This document shows, piece by piece, positions 1 through 7,974 of a DNA stretch of 12,152 bases. Under the pieces are notes generated by a model. The model made no database searches and was not told the origin of the DNA. It saw only the letters and a list, made by a program, of their open reading frames with translations. The DNA comes from JABWBR01 sp036741235 (GTDB lineage Bacteria; Bacteroidota; Bacteroidia; Chitinophagales; Saprospiraceae): positions 1 through 12,152 of the forward strand of contig DAINSQ010000139.1 of the NCBI GenBank assembly GCA_036741235.1, given 5' to 3'. The first letter of the stretch is position 1; the number at the start of each line of letters is the position of its first letter. Position numbers and translations under genes: made by a program.

Positions 1-63
1 TTTGGGACTTTGGGACTTTGGGACTTTGGGACTTTGGGACTTTGGGACTTTGGGACTTTGGGA
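1..63. repeat. Tandem array of an 8-bp unit (TTTGGGAC), left edge
   Basis: Seven perfect copies of TTTGGGAC plus a seventh-tenths-length final piece (TTTGGGA) run from the first base to about 63, with no interruption. The array begins at the window edge, so its full length is unknown. No open frame of interest crosses it. Arrays like this often end short-read contigs, which probably explains the window boundary. Confidence 0.95.
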
Positions 64-104
64 AGATTGACTTGTAAAGATACGTGAAACTTCTGATTTT
101 CAAC

Positions 105-144
105 AGTCCAATAGTCCAATAGTCCAATAGTCCGGTAGTCCGGC
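105..144. repeat. Second 8-bp tandem array (AGTCCAAT), opposite sense to the first
   Basis: Three perfect AGTCCAAT units (105-128) are followed by two diverged units, AGTCCGGT and AGTCCGGC. The period equals that of the first array. Read on the other strand the first array is GTCCCAAA, which differs from the rotated unit GTCCAATA at only two positions. The two arrays therefore look like related repeats in opposite orientation, 41 bases apart. They lie 55 bases or more upstream of the peptidase start codon. Function is unknown. Confidence 0.9.
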
Positions 145-198
145 CTCAACCTAAATACAGTTCCGAATGTTTTGCCTTAACAAAAAACAACTATTATC

Positions 199-1422
199 AT
201 GAGCAAATGGTTTTTTCTCTTATTAATACTATTCACAGCGTCATGGGGTTTTGCGCAGTCAAATGCCTTGCAAGACCTCAAAGTTGACGTAGTGTACTTA
301 TCGTCGGATTACCTCGAAGGGCGCGAAACCGGATCAAAAGGGGAGGCGCTGGCTGCGGAATATATTGCACATCGTTTCAAGGCCATAGGGCTCAAGCCAA
401 TGGGGGAAAACGACACCTGGTTTCACGATTTTGATTTTGTATTCAAATCCAATCCGCACGCTGCCGATGGTGAACCCCGCACGGGCATGAACGTGGTAGG
501 ATACATCGACAACGGCGCTCCGACTACGGTAGTCATCGGCGCGCACTACGACCACCTGGGGCACGGCCATTTCGGCTCCCTTCACGCCGGTGAAAAAGCC
601 ATCCACAACGGCGCCGACGACAATGCCAGCGGTATAGCCGCCATGTTGCGCATCGCCGCCGCCCTCAACAAAACAGGTAAGGCAAAGGGCAACAACTACC
701 TGTTTATCGGCTTTTCGGGCGAAGAACTGGGCCTTTACGGCTCCAAAAACTTCGTCAATACCCCCACAATTGACAAAGGAGCCATCAACTACATGATCAA
801 CATGGACATGGTGGGGCGCCTCAACGAAGAAAAAGTACTGGCCGTCAACGGCGCAGGTACTTCTCCTGTCTGGAAACCGGCGCTGGAAAAAATCAAAGTG
901 GGCGGCATTCAGGCCAAGACTTCCGATTCTGGCGTGGGCCCCTCGGACCATACCTCCTTTTACCTTGAAAACATCCCCGTGTTGCACTTTTTCACAGGGC
1001 AGCACATGGACTACCACAAGCCTTCCGACGACGCCCATCTGGTCAATTACCAGGGCTTGCTCGACGTGTCCGATTATATTTTAGCCCTCATTGAAGCGTT
1101 GGACAACCAGGGCAAAATCGCTTTTACCAAAACCAAAGACGAAGATGAAAGCCGCAAGGCTACCAGCTTTAAAGTCACCCTCGGCGTGATGCCCGACTAC
1201 GTATACAACGGCGAAGGCATGCGCGTTGACGGCGTGCTCGACGGCCGCCCCGCCGCCGCCGCCGGCCTCGAAAAAGGCGATATTATTATCAAGCTGGGCG
1301 ACATTGAAGTGAAGGACATTTATTCCTATATGGAAGGCCTCGGCAAATTCAAAAAAGGCGAAACGACCAAAGTGGTATTCAAGCGCGGCGAGAAGATGAT
1401 GGAGAAGGAAGTGACGTTCTGA
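199..1422 (+). CDS. Secreted M28-family zinc metallopeptidase with C-terminal PDZ domain
   Basis: This is a predicted exported aminopeptidase-type metallopeptidase of 407 residues. Residues 1-20 form a signal peptide ending in GFAQ. The M28 domain spans about 30-300 and carries the expected two-zinc site: HYDHLG (His116, Asp118), GADDNASG (Asp140/Asp141), SGEELG (Glu175/Glu176, general base and metal ligand), NMDMVG (Asp203) and a late histidine in DYHKPSDD (His273). SDH at 249-251 is also typical. Residues about 325-407 form a PDZ domain with a GLEKGDII carboxylate-binding segment. All catalytic residues appear present, so it should be active in the periplasm or at the surface; the exact substrate cannot be told. 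The ATG at 199 is chosen because the signal peptide begins directly there; the leader is A-rich without a Shine-Dalgarno, as usual in this phylum. It is separated from the next gene by a hairpin, so it is probably its own transcription unit. Confidence 0.92.
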   Translation: MSKWFFLLLILFTASWGFAQSNALQDLKVDVVYLSSDYLEGRETGSKGEALAAEYIAHRFKAIGLKPMGENDTWFHDFDFVFKSNPHAADGEPRTGMNVVGYIDNGAPTTVVIGAHYDHLGHGHFGSLHAGEKAIHNGADDNASGIAAMLRIAAALNKTGKAKGNNYLFIGFSGEELGLYGSKNFVNTPTIDKGAINYMINMDMVGRLNEEKVLAVNGAGTSPVWKPALEKIKVGGIQAKTSDSGVGPSDHTSFYLENIPVLHFFTGQHMDYHKPSDDAHLVNYQGLLDVSDYILALIEALDNQGKIAFTKTKDEDESRKATSFKVTLGVMPDYVYNGEGMRVDGVLDGRPAAAAGLEKGDIIIKLGDIEVKDIYSYMEGLGKFKKGETTKVVFKRGEKMMEKEVTF

Positions 1423-1481
1423 TTTGTCGCTTTATAACATTGTTCGATAGGCTTTACGCCTTTAGGACTATAACCGCATAT

Positions 1482-1521
1482 CGCAAGCCGGCAAGTCGCA
1501 GGTTCGACTCGCCGGCTTGCG
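1482..1521 (+). terminator. Strong hairpin after the peptidase gene, probable terminator
   Basis: CGCAAGCCGGC (1482-1492) pairs perfectly with GCCGGCTTGCG (1511-1521). Past one mismatch the stem continues for five more pairs (1494-1498 with 1505-1509), leaving a six-base loop. The stem is GC-rich and followed by a short T-containing stretch (TCTTT) rather than a long T run. Its place 59 bases after the peptidase stop and just before the next gene fits a transcription terminator. It could instead act as a leader structure of the following gene. Confidence 0.6.
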
Positions 1522-1538
1522 GTCTTTAACAAGTAAGC

Positions 1539-3398
1539 ATGATTAGAATACTGTACATACTGCTTGGCTGCCTCCTCGCAGCAACCACCTATGCTCAATA
1601 CCGCGTGGAAACCGACCCCGAAACAGGCAAAAAGGGCTATGTCGATCAGGTTGACGGCAGTATTGTCATACCCTTTGAATACGACGAAATCGACATCGGC
1701 TGGCAAAACAGTGTCATGGGTTATACCGGGGTCGGAAAAAACAAGCTTTGGGGTTTGTACAAGCTGGAGGGCGGACTGGTCCTGCCGATTCAATACGAAT
1801 ATGTGCGCGCCCTCCATGCGGATTTGCTGGCAGCCCGCACGCCGGAAAACGATACCCTGCTGTATTTTTTCAACGGGAAGGGAAAAGCCCTGTTTCAGGC
1901 AGCGGGACTGACGGCAGAGCCCGGATTCAACGAAAACACCGTGCAGATCATCCGGCCGGATATGTCCCGGGTTTTTCTCGATCTGAAAGGCGAGGATCCT
2001 TTTCAGGGCCGCTTCAAAAACGGCAGGTGGACCGACGGCAAAACCGTCGTGTGCGCTGCCATCGACAACCAGGGCAAACCCAGCCAGGCGGGCTTGTTCG
2101 CCTGGGAAGGAGATACCCTGCTGCCGCCGGTTTATTTCAACATCCAGGCTCATCCCGGAGGCAGGTTTCTCGTGCAAACCACCGACTATCAGATGGGAAT
2201 GACCGATGAGCGAGGTCGTTTTCTCATTCCTTTGGGCTCTGCCCGACTCTCCAAAATGGGCAATCAGCCGCAAGACGTCATTCTCGCGCTCGAAGGAAGC
2301 CCGCTGAATGGCAAAGTGTATGACCCAAACGGGCAGTTGCTTCTCGATAGCTGTGTTACGGGCAACGTTGCTTTTAGAGGTGGGATCGGCAGAATTAAAA
2401 ACCAGCACTTTTACCGCTATTTTACCGCCTCCCGTGCGGCCAAATTATCAACCGGCCTATTCCACCTCGACGGCCGGCCTGTTTTGCCCATGCAATACAA
2501 AGAAATCCAATACGCCTCAGCCGACCACCCGCTGATCGTTCACGACGGCGCCGCTTTTATCATCATGGGCTGGGCCGGCAAGCAGGCCTATCCGGGCCGG
2601 TTCAAACGACTGGAATATACCGCGAACCCCGGCATTCTTTACGGCCAACCGGAAAACGGCGAACGGGGAGGCTTCATCCACATCGGAGATCCGGCGGGCG
2701 ACCGGTTTAATTTTCAGAAGATTATTCTTCTTCCCCACTCAGGTTATTTTGCCGTCAAGGAAGAAGGGGCTTACTACCTGCACGACGCTGCCGGCCGCCG
2801 GGTCAACAATCAGGGCTTTGCGTTTCTGGAACAACCGGAGCGAAAGCACTACGCAGCCTGGAGGGAACAAATGAAGTCTGGCCGATTGGTAGCGTATGGG
2901 GCATCCGCCCAACGCGGCGACGACCAGCCCTGGGTAGGCTTCGATGAGAAAGGCAAAGCCCATCATTTTGCCCCGCTTCAACCCAAAGAAGCAGAAGTAG
3001 TAGCGATGGAAGAAGTTGTTCGGATGGAAAGTCCGCCGCCGCCCCCACCACCGCCTGGGGAAGAAAGTCCCCGCCTGGAAGAGGAAATCTACGACATTCC
3101 GGACCAGCCTGCGGAATATCCGGGAGGGGACGCCGAGCGGCTGAAGTTTATGGTATCCGAGTTGAAATACCCTGCACTAGCAAAAGAATACGCCATTCAG
3201 GGTATGGTAGTCGTCAAATTTGTCGTGGAAAAGGATGGCAGCATCACCAATATTCAAATTGTCAGAGATATCGGCGGGGGCTGCGGAAAGGAGATCGTTC
3301 GTATCATTGGACTCATGCCCAAGTGGAAGCCCGGTATGAAGAACGGTCTGCCGGTGAGGTCGTGGCAGACTTTTCCATTTCGGTTTAAGCTGGAGTGA
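1539..3398 (+). CDS. Secreted WG-repeat-like protein with C-terminal TonB domain
   Basis: This is a 619-residue exported protein. Residues 1-20 are a signal peptide ending in TYAQ. Residues about 21-480 contain degenerate WG-type repeats, for example KLWGLYKLEGGLVLPIQYEY (69-88), a weaker unit near 185-200 and STGLFHLDGRPVLPMQY (304-320). An acidic linker follows, with eight consecutive prolines (499-506). Residues about 525-619 match the TonB C-terminal fold as found in this phylum: YPGG, LKYPALAKEYAIQGMVVVKF, DGSI, GGGCGKEIVRIIGLMPKWKPG and a closing FPFRFKL. True TonB has an uncleaved N-terminal anchor and works with ExbB/ExbD. Here the N-terminus looks like a cleavable signal and no exb genes are nearby, so an energy-transducing role is doubtful. 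More likely the domain binds a periplasmic or outer-membrane partner; function is unknown. It heads a same-strand block of WG-type genes. Confidence 0.85.
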   Translation: MIRILYILLGCLLAATTYAQYRVETDPETGKKGYVDQVDGSIVIPFEYDEIDIGWQNSVMGYTGVGKNKLWGLYKLEGGLVLPIQYEYVRALHADLLAARTPENDTLLYFFNGKGKALFQAAGLTAEPGFNENTVQIIRPDMSRVFLDLKGEDPFQGRFKNGRWTDGKTVVCAAIDNQGKPSQAGLFAWEGDTLLPPVYFNIQAHPGGRFLVQTTDYQMGMTDERGRFLIPLGSARLSKMGNQPQDVILALEGSPLNGKVYDPNGQLLLDSCVTGNVAFRGGIGRIKNQHFYRYFTASRAAKLSTGLFHLDGRPVLPMQYKEIQYASADHPLIVHDGAAFIIMGWAGKQAYPGRFKRLEYTANPGILYGQPENGERGGFIHIGDPAGDRFNFQKIILLPHSGYFAVKEEGAYYLHDAAGRRVNNQGFAFLEQPERKHYAAWREQMKSGRLVAYGASAQRGDDQPWVGFDEKGKAHHFAPLQPKEAEVVAMEEVVRMESPPPPPPPPGEESPRLEEEIYDIPDQPAEYPGGDAERLKFMVSELKYPALAKEYAIQGMVVVKFVVEKDGSITNIQIVRDIGGGCGKEIVRIIGLMPKWKPGMKNGLPVRSWQTFPFRFKLE

Positions 3399-3411
3399 TT
3401 CGATACCGAGG

Positions 3412-3545
3412 TTGCTCCTCCACGCCCTCTTGATCCTCCTTAACTGCCCTTCGGTTTCCGCCCAGGTCGACCCGCCATTCCTCTTTATGGAGGAGACATC
3501 CTGATTGACTTAACGGGGAAGACATTTGAAATCAAACCAGACTGA
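3412..3545 (+). pseudogene. Broken small frame: signal peptide plus WG-like strand out of frame
   Basis: A possible TTG start at 3412 opens a hydrophobic stretch (LLLHALLILLNCPSVSAQ, then VDPPFLF) that looks like a signal peptide. That frame soon stops, at 3499-3501. In another frame the sequence from about 3483 reads LYGGDILIDLTGKTFEIKPD and stops at 3543-3545. The second part resembles a WG-repeat strand (compare GVIDLTGRHIVPFVY in the protein at 4167). A one-base shift near 3466-3486 would join them. Even joined, the product would be only about 44 residues, so an internal deletion or an assembly fault is also possible. I infer a decayed relative of its neighbours. It ends two bases before the next ATG. 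Confidence 0.4.
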
Positions 3546-3547
3546 CA

Positions 3548-4152
3548 ATGACAAACCCAATATTATACCTCCTGGCCGGATGGCTTCTATCGTTCAGCTT
3601 TACTGCCTGCGGCCAGGGGCAGCCGGGGAAGACAGCGGCTGAACCAAAAACTGGTAACCCCGAGTATCATTGCAGTATTCTGGATTATTACAAAAAAGAC
3701 TCGTCCTGGTACATGATCGAACACCTTCCTACCCGCAAGGTGGGGATCGAGCATGTTGAACGAGGTATTGTCATCCCGCCGGTTTATGATATGGCTTTTG
3801 AGCTGGGCGGTAACCGGTGGTTTGTGATGGGACGGGGTATTCAAAAAGCCATTTTCGATACCCTCGGCAATCAGCTGACGCCGTTTGAAAACAACTACGA
3901 GGTGATTGCCTCCCTGAAGTACAACCCGGATATGGCTGTTGTCCACCAAAACCGCCAGNNNNNNNNNNNNNNNNNNNNNNNNNNNNNNNNNNNNNNNNNN
4001 NNNNNNNNNNNNNNNNNNNNNNNNNNNNNNNNNNNNNNNNNNNNNNNNNNNNNNNNNNAGCGGGACGCCGCGTGGCGGCCTTTGCCTGGCTCGAACAGGG
4101 CTTTATTTGCCTGGATGATGAAGGGAGGGAGGTGCAGTGTATAGAACATTAA
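3548..4152 (+). CDS. WG-repeat-like lipoprotein, interrupted by an assembly gap
   Basis: The N-terminus (LLAGWLLSFSFTAC) looks like a lipoprotein signal with lipid-bearing Cys21, followed by a flexible GQGQPGKTAAEPK linker. WG-like repeat segments follow: VGIEHVERGIVIPPVYDMA and QKAIFDTLGNQLTPF. A run of 100 N (3959-4058) then cuts the gene. After the gap, the frame beginning at 4060 reads AGRRVAAFAWLEQGFICLDDE and ends in REVQCIEH at the stop 4150-4152. That is clearly protein-like, whereas the frame carried straight through the Ns is not and stops at 4142-4144. I therefore place the end at 4152, which requires a true gap length of 2 modulo 3 rather than 100. The size of the missing middle is unknown. 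The gene ends 14 bases before the next start, suggesting co-transcription. Function is unknown; probably exported to the outer membrane. Confidence 0.7.
3959..4058. other. Assembly gap, 100 N
   Basis: Exactly 100 Ns, the usual filler for a gap of unknown length. It falls inside the WG-like lipoprotein gene. The coding frames on its two sides do not agree at this length, so the number is a placeholder. Confidence 0.98.
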
Positions 4153-4166
4153 TATCAAGCCAAATT

Positions 4167-6878
4167 ATGATTATCAGATCCTTGCTATTCCTTGGCGCCC
4201 TTTTCGCAGCCTTCCCGCTCCCCGCCCAAACCCTCATCCCCTGGCTCGCCAAAAACGGACTGTACGGTCTGGCCACGGAAGACGGGCAGTTAGTCCTGGA
4301 GCCGACGTATAAGTACCCCGTACTTTTTCCTGAAAACGCCAGTTTCGTTTCCGCAAAAAAAGGCGAACAAAACGGTACTTTGTTTCGCAGCGGGCATTTT
4401 ATACCCCTTCCAAACCGCACGGCGACAGCAGTAGTATTTACGCCAAATAAAACAGCCGATACCCTTCGTCATTTGACGTTGACTCAAACCAATAATAAGT
4501 GGATTTTTATTCATTCAAAAACCGGCAAAGTTCTCGAATTTGAACATTGGAAAAACTACCAAACACCCGGCTGGTTCAAGGCAGTCAGCAACTACACCGA
4601 AGACCGGTATGAGATACTTGTACGGGCCAATTTTCACCTTGGCTTCCACCGCGTGTTCAAACCCGGCAACCGCGTAAATTTTATTGATACAACCTTGACA
4701 GAGGTATTTCCCCGCGATTATGCCGCAGGATTGCTGCTCGACCGCAATCGCTTTTTACTGGCCGATGACAACGGGAAGGCAGGCGTTGGCGATAACAACG
4801 GCCGGATACTGATACCTTTTGCGTGGGACAACATTCACATAACCGGCAGCGAAGACCTTTTTATCGTCAATAATACGACTGAATTTGGGCAAGCGTCGCC
4901 GGCGCCCCGCGCCGGGCTTGTACATACTTCGGGTCGCCTGGTGCTGGATACCATCTACCGGCATATCTCATATATGGGCAATAAACTGCTTCGTGTCGAC
5001 AAAGGAGAAAACCAGGCAGGCATAACAGATTACGAGGGGAATATAGTGCTGCCGATGATTTACGCGGAAATATCAAGAACTTTCGGGCGGTATTTCATGG
5101 TGCGTAAAGCCGGAATGGGCAAGTATATACTGGTTGACCGCCAAGGTGAAGAATCCTTTCCCGTTCCCTACAATCAACTCGATCCGGTATTCCATACGGT
5201 TAACGGGCAACCGTATTTGCAATTCAGCGACGGCCTCCGTTCTGGTTTGGCAGATACGACGCTCCATATCATGTTTAATGATACCATCGGTATGCTAAAA
5301 CCGGTGGGGTTCATGAAAAATAAGAAGCATATTCATTTTATTTCCAGTAAGAATCGATATTATTCGCTTGATAATCAAGGTGTAATTGATTTGACGGGGC
5401 GCCATATTGTGCCTTTTGTTTACAATAGCATCCGCCGATTGGATAAATTGGAGGAAGACCTTTACCTGGTTCGCAAAGACTCGTTGTGGGGGGCATATAA
5501 TATGGATGGCCGTGTGGTACTACCGGTCGAGTTTCAGGAAATCTACGCAAGCTCCGACAGTCTGGTATGGGCGCGAAGGCCGGCTGAAAAGCTGTTTTAT
5601 GCCTATTCGCCCGGTGGAGAAAAGCGGCCATACCCGGGTAATGCATATCCTGCTCCAGGGCCAAACAAGCTGTTGTATCCCAAGAGTCCTGAGTTTTTTA
5701 ATGGCAACAGGATGTACGGCTTAAGCGATGGGACCATCATCACAGCAGTCGAGGCGGAGCCCTATCAGTATTGGGCGCAATATCCCAGCCCTGAAGGCGG
5801 AGGATTCTTGCTCGGCGAGGCCGGTACGAAAGTACAGGCCGTAAATGCCAGTCTGAAGCCTCTGATCCCGGAAGGTTATTTCGTGGCGCCTAAGTTAATA
5901 GTGAATAAAGAATCCCTGAAAGTATCGGCGCTGCTCAATGTCTGCCGCGGCGGTACGCCCGCCCAACCTGAAGCCTGTGGGCTGATCAACGCCCGCGGAG
6001 AATGGGTGAAGGCGCCAAAAGAGGGCGCCTGGTTTCACCCATTATCGGGCGATATGATCCTGGAAATTCCCCTCAAATACCGCCTGTCGCGCGATTACCT
6101 GTATCCCGAACCCTTGAGCTTGCACTTGCCTGGGGGGAAGAAAATGGCCGTTCATTACATCGGCGATTTCCATTTTCATGAAAACAACCAAAATGGTATG
6201 CTCATCGGCATCGCCGAAGCCGGTGGGCGGGAGGGGCGATACGCCTATTTCGATCGCAAAGGCAGGCAGTTGATCGGATTTGACATCGCCAAGGGGCCCG
6301 CGGGGTTGAAGGAGCGCAGTCTCGTTTTGCTGCGCAAATCCAACGGCAGCGAAACATATGTCATTCTTGACGCCAGGGGGGAGGTCTTGACCGAATTAGA
6401 GGGCATATCAGACGCCGAAATACGCAACGACGAACCCTTGCGTTATTTTACGGCAAAAGAGCGAGTCTCCGGACTGATGGGCGTGATAGACTCGCTGGGG
6501 CATACCGTGCTCCCGTTTAAATTCCGCGACCTGAAGATATACGCGCCAGGCCGCCTGCTGAGCTGTCTGGATAAAAACGGCGCCACCCAATTACTCGACT
6601 GGAAAGGCAATATTCTTTATACAGCTAATGGAAAGAAGGACTTTTGGGTAGTGAGCCCTCCCAATGGTTGCCTCTTGGTTGCATTTAAAAACGAAGACCT
6701 GACCGTGGTCATAGACCAGCAGGACCGCTTTCTGCACACACTTCCATACACCTTGACGAACTACGCGCGGCCCGACCGATTAGAGGAGGCGCATCTGGCG
6801 CCCTTTAAATCCATCGCTGACGGCGGTAAGACAGTATGGGTGGATTTTGTAAAGGCGAAAGCCTATAAAGCAGAATGA
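4167..6878 (+). CDS. Large secreted WG-repeat protein
   Basis: This is a 903-residue protein with a signal peptide (MIIRSLLFLGALFAAFPLPAQ, residues 1-21) and no later membrane segment. Degenerate WG-type repeats run along its length: NGLYGLATEDGQLVLEPTY (about 30-48), AGVGDNNGRILIPFAWDNI (about 204-222), AGLVHTSGRLVLDTIY (about 248), AGITDYEGNIVLPMIY (about 284), GVIDLTGRHIVPFVYNSI (about 406), LWGAYNMDGRVVLPVEF (about 440) and LMGVIDSLGHTVLPFKF (about 770). The 500-760 region is more diverged. Such repeats form beta-rich folds of uncertain function, probably protein or surface interaction. I use the ATG at 4167, not the upstream GTG at 4137: the signal peptide starts there, and the GTG would overlap the preceding gene. 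It stops 18 bases before the convergent mltG, with no clear terminator between them. Confidence 0.85.
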   Translation: MIIRSLLFLGALFAAFPLPAQTLIPWLAKNGLYGLATEDGQLVLEPTYKYPVLFPENASFVSAKKGEQNGTLFRSGHFIPLPNRTATAVVFTPNKTADTLRHLTLTQTNNKWIFIHSKTGKVLEFEHWKNYQTPGWFKAVSNYTEDRYEILVRANFHLGFHRVFKPGNRVNFIDTTLTEVFPRDYAAGLLLDRNRFLLADDNGKAGVGDNNGRILIPFAWDNIHITGSEDLFIVNNTTEFGQASPAPRAGLVHTSGRLVLDTIYRHISYMGNKLLRVDKGENQAGITDYEGNIVLPMIYAEISRTFGRYFMVRKAGMGKYILVDRQGEESFPVPYNQLDPVFHTVNGQPYLQFSDGLRSGLADTTLHIMFNDTIGMLKPVGFMKNKKHIHFISSKNRYYSLDNQGVIDLTGRHIVPFVYNSIRRLDKLEEDLYLVRKDSLWGAYNMDGRVVLPVEFQEIYASSDSLVWARRPAEKLFYAYSPGGEKRPYPGNAYPAPGPNKLLYPKSPEFFNGNRMYGLSDGTIITAVEAEPYQYWAQYPSPEGGGFLLGEAGTKVQAVNASLKPLIPEGYFVAPKLIVNKESLKVSALLNVCRGGTPAQPEACGLINARGEWVKAPKEGAWFHPLSGDMILEIPLKYRLSRDYLYPEPLSLHLPGGKKMAVHYIGDFHFHENNQNGMLIGIAEAGGREGRYAYFDRKGRQLIGFDIAKGPAGLKERSLVLLRKSNGSETYVILDARGEVLTELEGISDAEIRNDEPLRYFTAKERVSGLMGVIDSLGHTVLPFKFRDLKIYAPGRLLSCLDKNGATQLLDWKGNILYTANGKKDFWVVSPPNGCLLVAFKNEDLTVVIDQQDRFLHTLPYTLTNYARPDRLEEAHLAPFKSIADGGKTVWVDFVKAKAYKAE

Positions 6879-6896
6879 CTTGCCGAAGCTCGCGCC

Positions 6897-7928
6897 CTAC
6901 AACCCCATCTTTTCCAGTTCCTCCCGGTACCGCACCGCGTTTTCGTTGTGTTGTTCCAGCGTGGCGGCGAAGGCGTGCAGGCCCGAGCCGTCGGGTTTGG
7001 CACAGAAAAAGTAGTACTCGTGTTTTTCGGCGTTGAGCACAGCGTCTATACTGGCGATAGAGGCCATCGCTATAGGTCCGGGAGGTAGTCCTTTGTTAAG
7101 ATAGGTATTATACGGCGAGTTGAACTCCTTGTGGTAATTCGTGATGCGGCGCGCCTCAAAATCGCGGGTAGCGAACACCAGGGTAGGGTCGGCTTGCAGC
7201 GGCCAATCTGCTTTGATGCGATTGAGATAAACGCCGGCTATTCGGCTTTTTTCCTCATTGCGCGTTGTTTCTTTTTCCACAATAGAGGCAAAAGCATATA
7301 CTTGCTCAGGCGTGAGCCCCATGGCCTGTGCTTTGGCCAGACGGTCGTCTTTTGCCCAAAAGGCTTTGTTTTCCTTCACCATGCGTTCCAGGAATCCTTT
7401 GGGCGACACATTCCAGTAGAATTCGTAAGTATTGGGAATAAAAAGGCTCATCAACGTCTCGCGGTTATAACCCAGCGTCTGAAGGTAAGTATCATCCTGG
7501 AACAGCGACATCAGCGTAGCTGAATCGGGTTCGATAAAGCGGGCTACTTTGGCTGCCACTTCTTCCAGCAGTCTTTCGTTGTTGAGCACCACCTTTACCG
7601 GCGCCTGGGAGCCAACTTTGAGGTGTCTGATCAGTTGCGCCGCTCCCCATTTCGGGTCAACTTCATAGCGACCGCTGCGCATGGGGCTGCGCACGTAACC
7701 CAGTTTTTCTGCCAGCCACCGGAAAGAGCTTTCATCGCGTACCAATCCTTCTTTTTGTAAAATAAAAACCACCGTGTCGAACGTTGCATCGGTGGGGATT
7801 TTAACAAAAATCTGTTTTTCTTGATGCGCATTGGGCGGCGCTGCCAGGAATTTAACGTACAATATGCCGCCGATCGCAACGGCTAATACTGCCAAAACGG
7901 CCAGGGTGATCTTAATTTTGCTGTTCAT
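6897..7928 (-). CDS. mltG: Endolytic murein transglycosylase MltG (YceG-like)
   Basis: MltG is an inner-membrane lytic transglycosylase that cuts nascent peptidoglycan strands and helps set glycan length. The 343-residue product has one N-terminal transmembrane segment (about 7-28) and a periplasmic remainder. The catalytic region shows IVEKET (216-221) with Glu218 as the expected catalytic acid, then IAGVYLNRI, LQADPTLVFA, YNTYLNKGLPPGPIA, and a closing HAFAATLEQHNENAVRY. These are all family hallmarks, and the length is normal. The ATG at 7928 is preferred over an in-frame TTG at 7943 because the membrane segment follows it directly. It lies 54 bases after panB on the same strand, so both could share a transcript, but a perfect -7 box at 7975-7982 suggests it may also have its own promoter. 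Confidence 0.95.
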   Translation of the reverse strand: MNSKIKITLAVLAVLAVAIGGILYVKFLAAPPNAHQEKQIFVKIPTDATFDTVVFILQKEGLVRDESSFRWLAEKLGYVRSPMRSGRYEVDPKWGAAQLIRHLKVGSQAPVKVVLNNERLLEEVAAKVARFIEPDSATLMSLFQDDTYLQTLGYNRETLMSLFIPNTYEFYWNVSPKGFLERMVKENKAFWAKDDRLAKAQAMGLTPEQVYAFASIVEKETTRNEEKSRIAGVYLNRIKADWPLQADPTLVFATRDFEARRITNYHKEFNSPYNTYLNKGLPPGPIAMASIASIDAVLNAEKHEYYFFCAKPDGSGLHAFAATLEQHNENAVRYREELEKMGL

Positions 7929-7974
7929 AGGCGTATAACGCAATATGGGTTTTGGTTCATGTACAATGTCGGCG

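Noticed and set aside
1..144. CRISPR array
   Set aside because: Units are 8 bp with no spacers; this is a simple tandem repeat.
334..1038. Minus-strand open frame inside the peptidase gene
   Set aside because: It lies wholly inside a gene with a complete catalytic motif set; low-complexity translation.
1460..1525. Possible tRNA (T-arm-like GGTTCGACTC)
   Set aside because: No acceptor or D stem can be built and the T stem itself does not pair; the sequence is better explained as one long hairpin.
1326..2408. Long minus-strand open frame (360 codons) under the peptidase end and the WG-TonB gene
   Set aside because: It overlaps two well-supported genes and the terminator hairpin, and its translation shows no domain or signal.
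4137..4166. Upstream GTG start for the 903-residue WG protein
   Set aside because: It would overlap the preceding gene and push the signal peptide ten residues inward.
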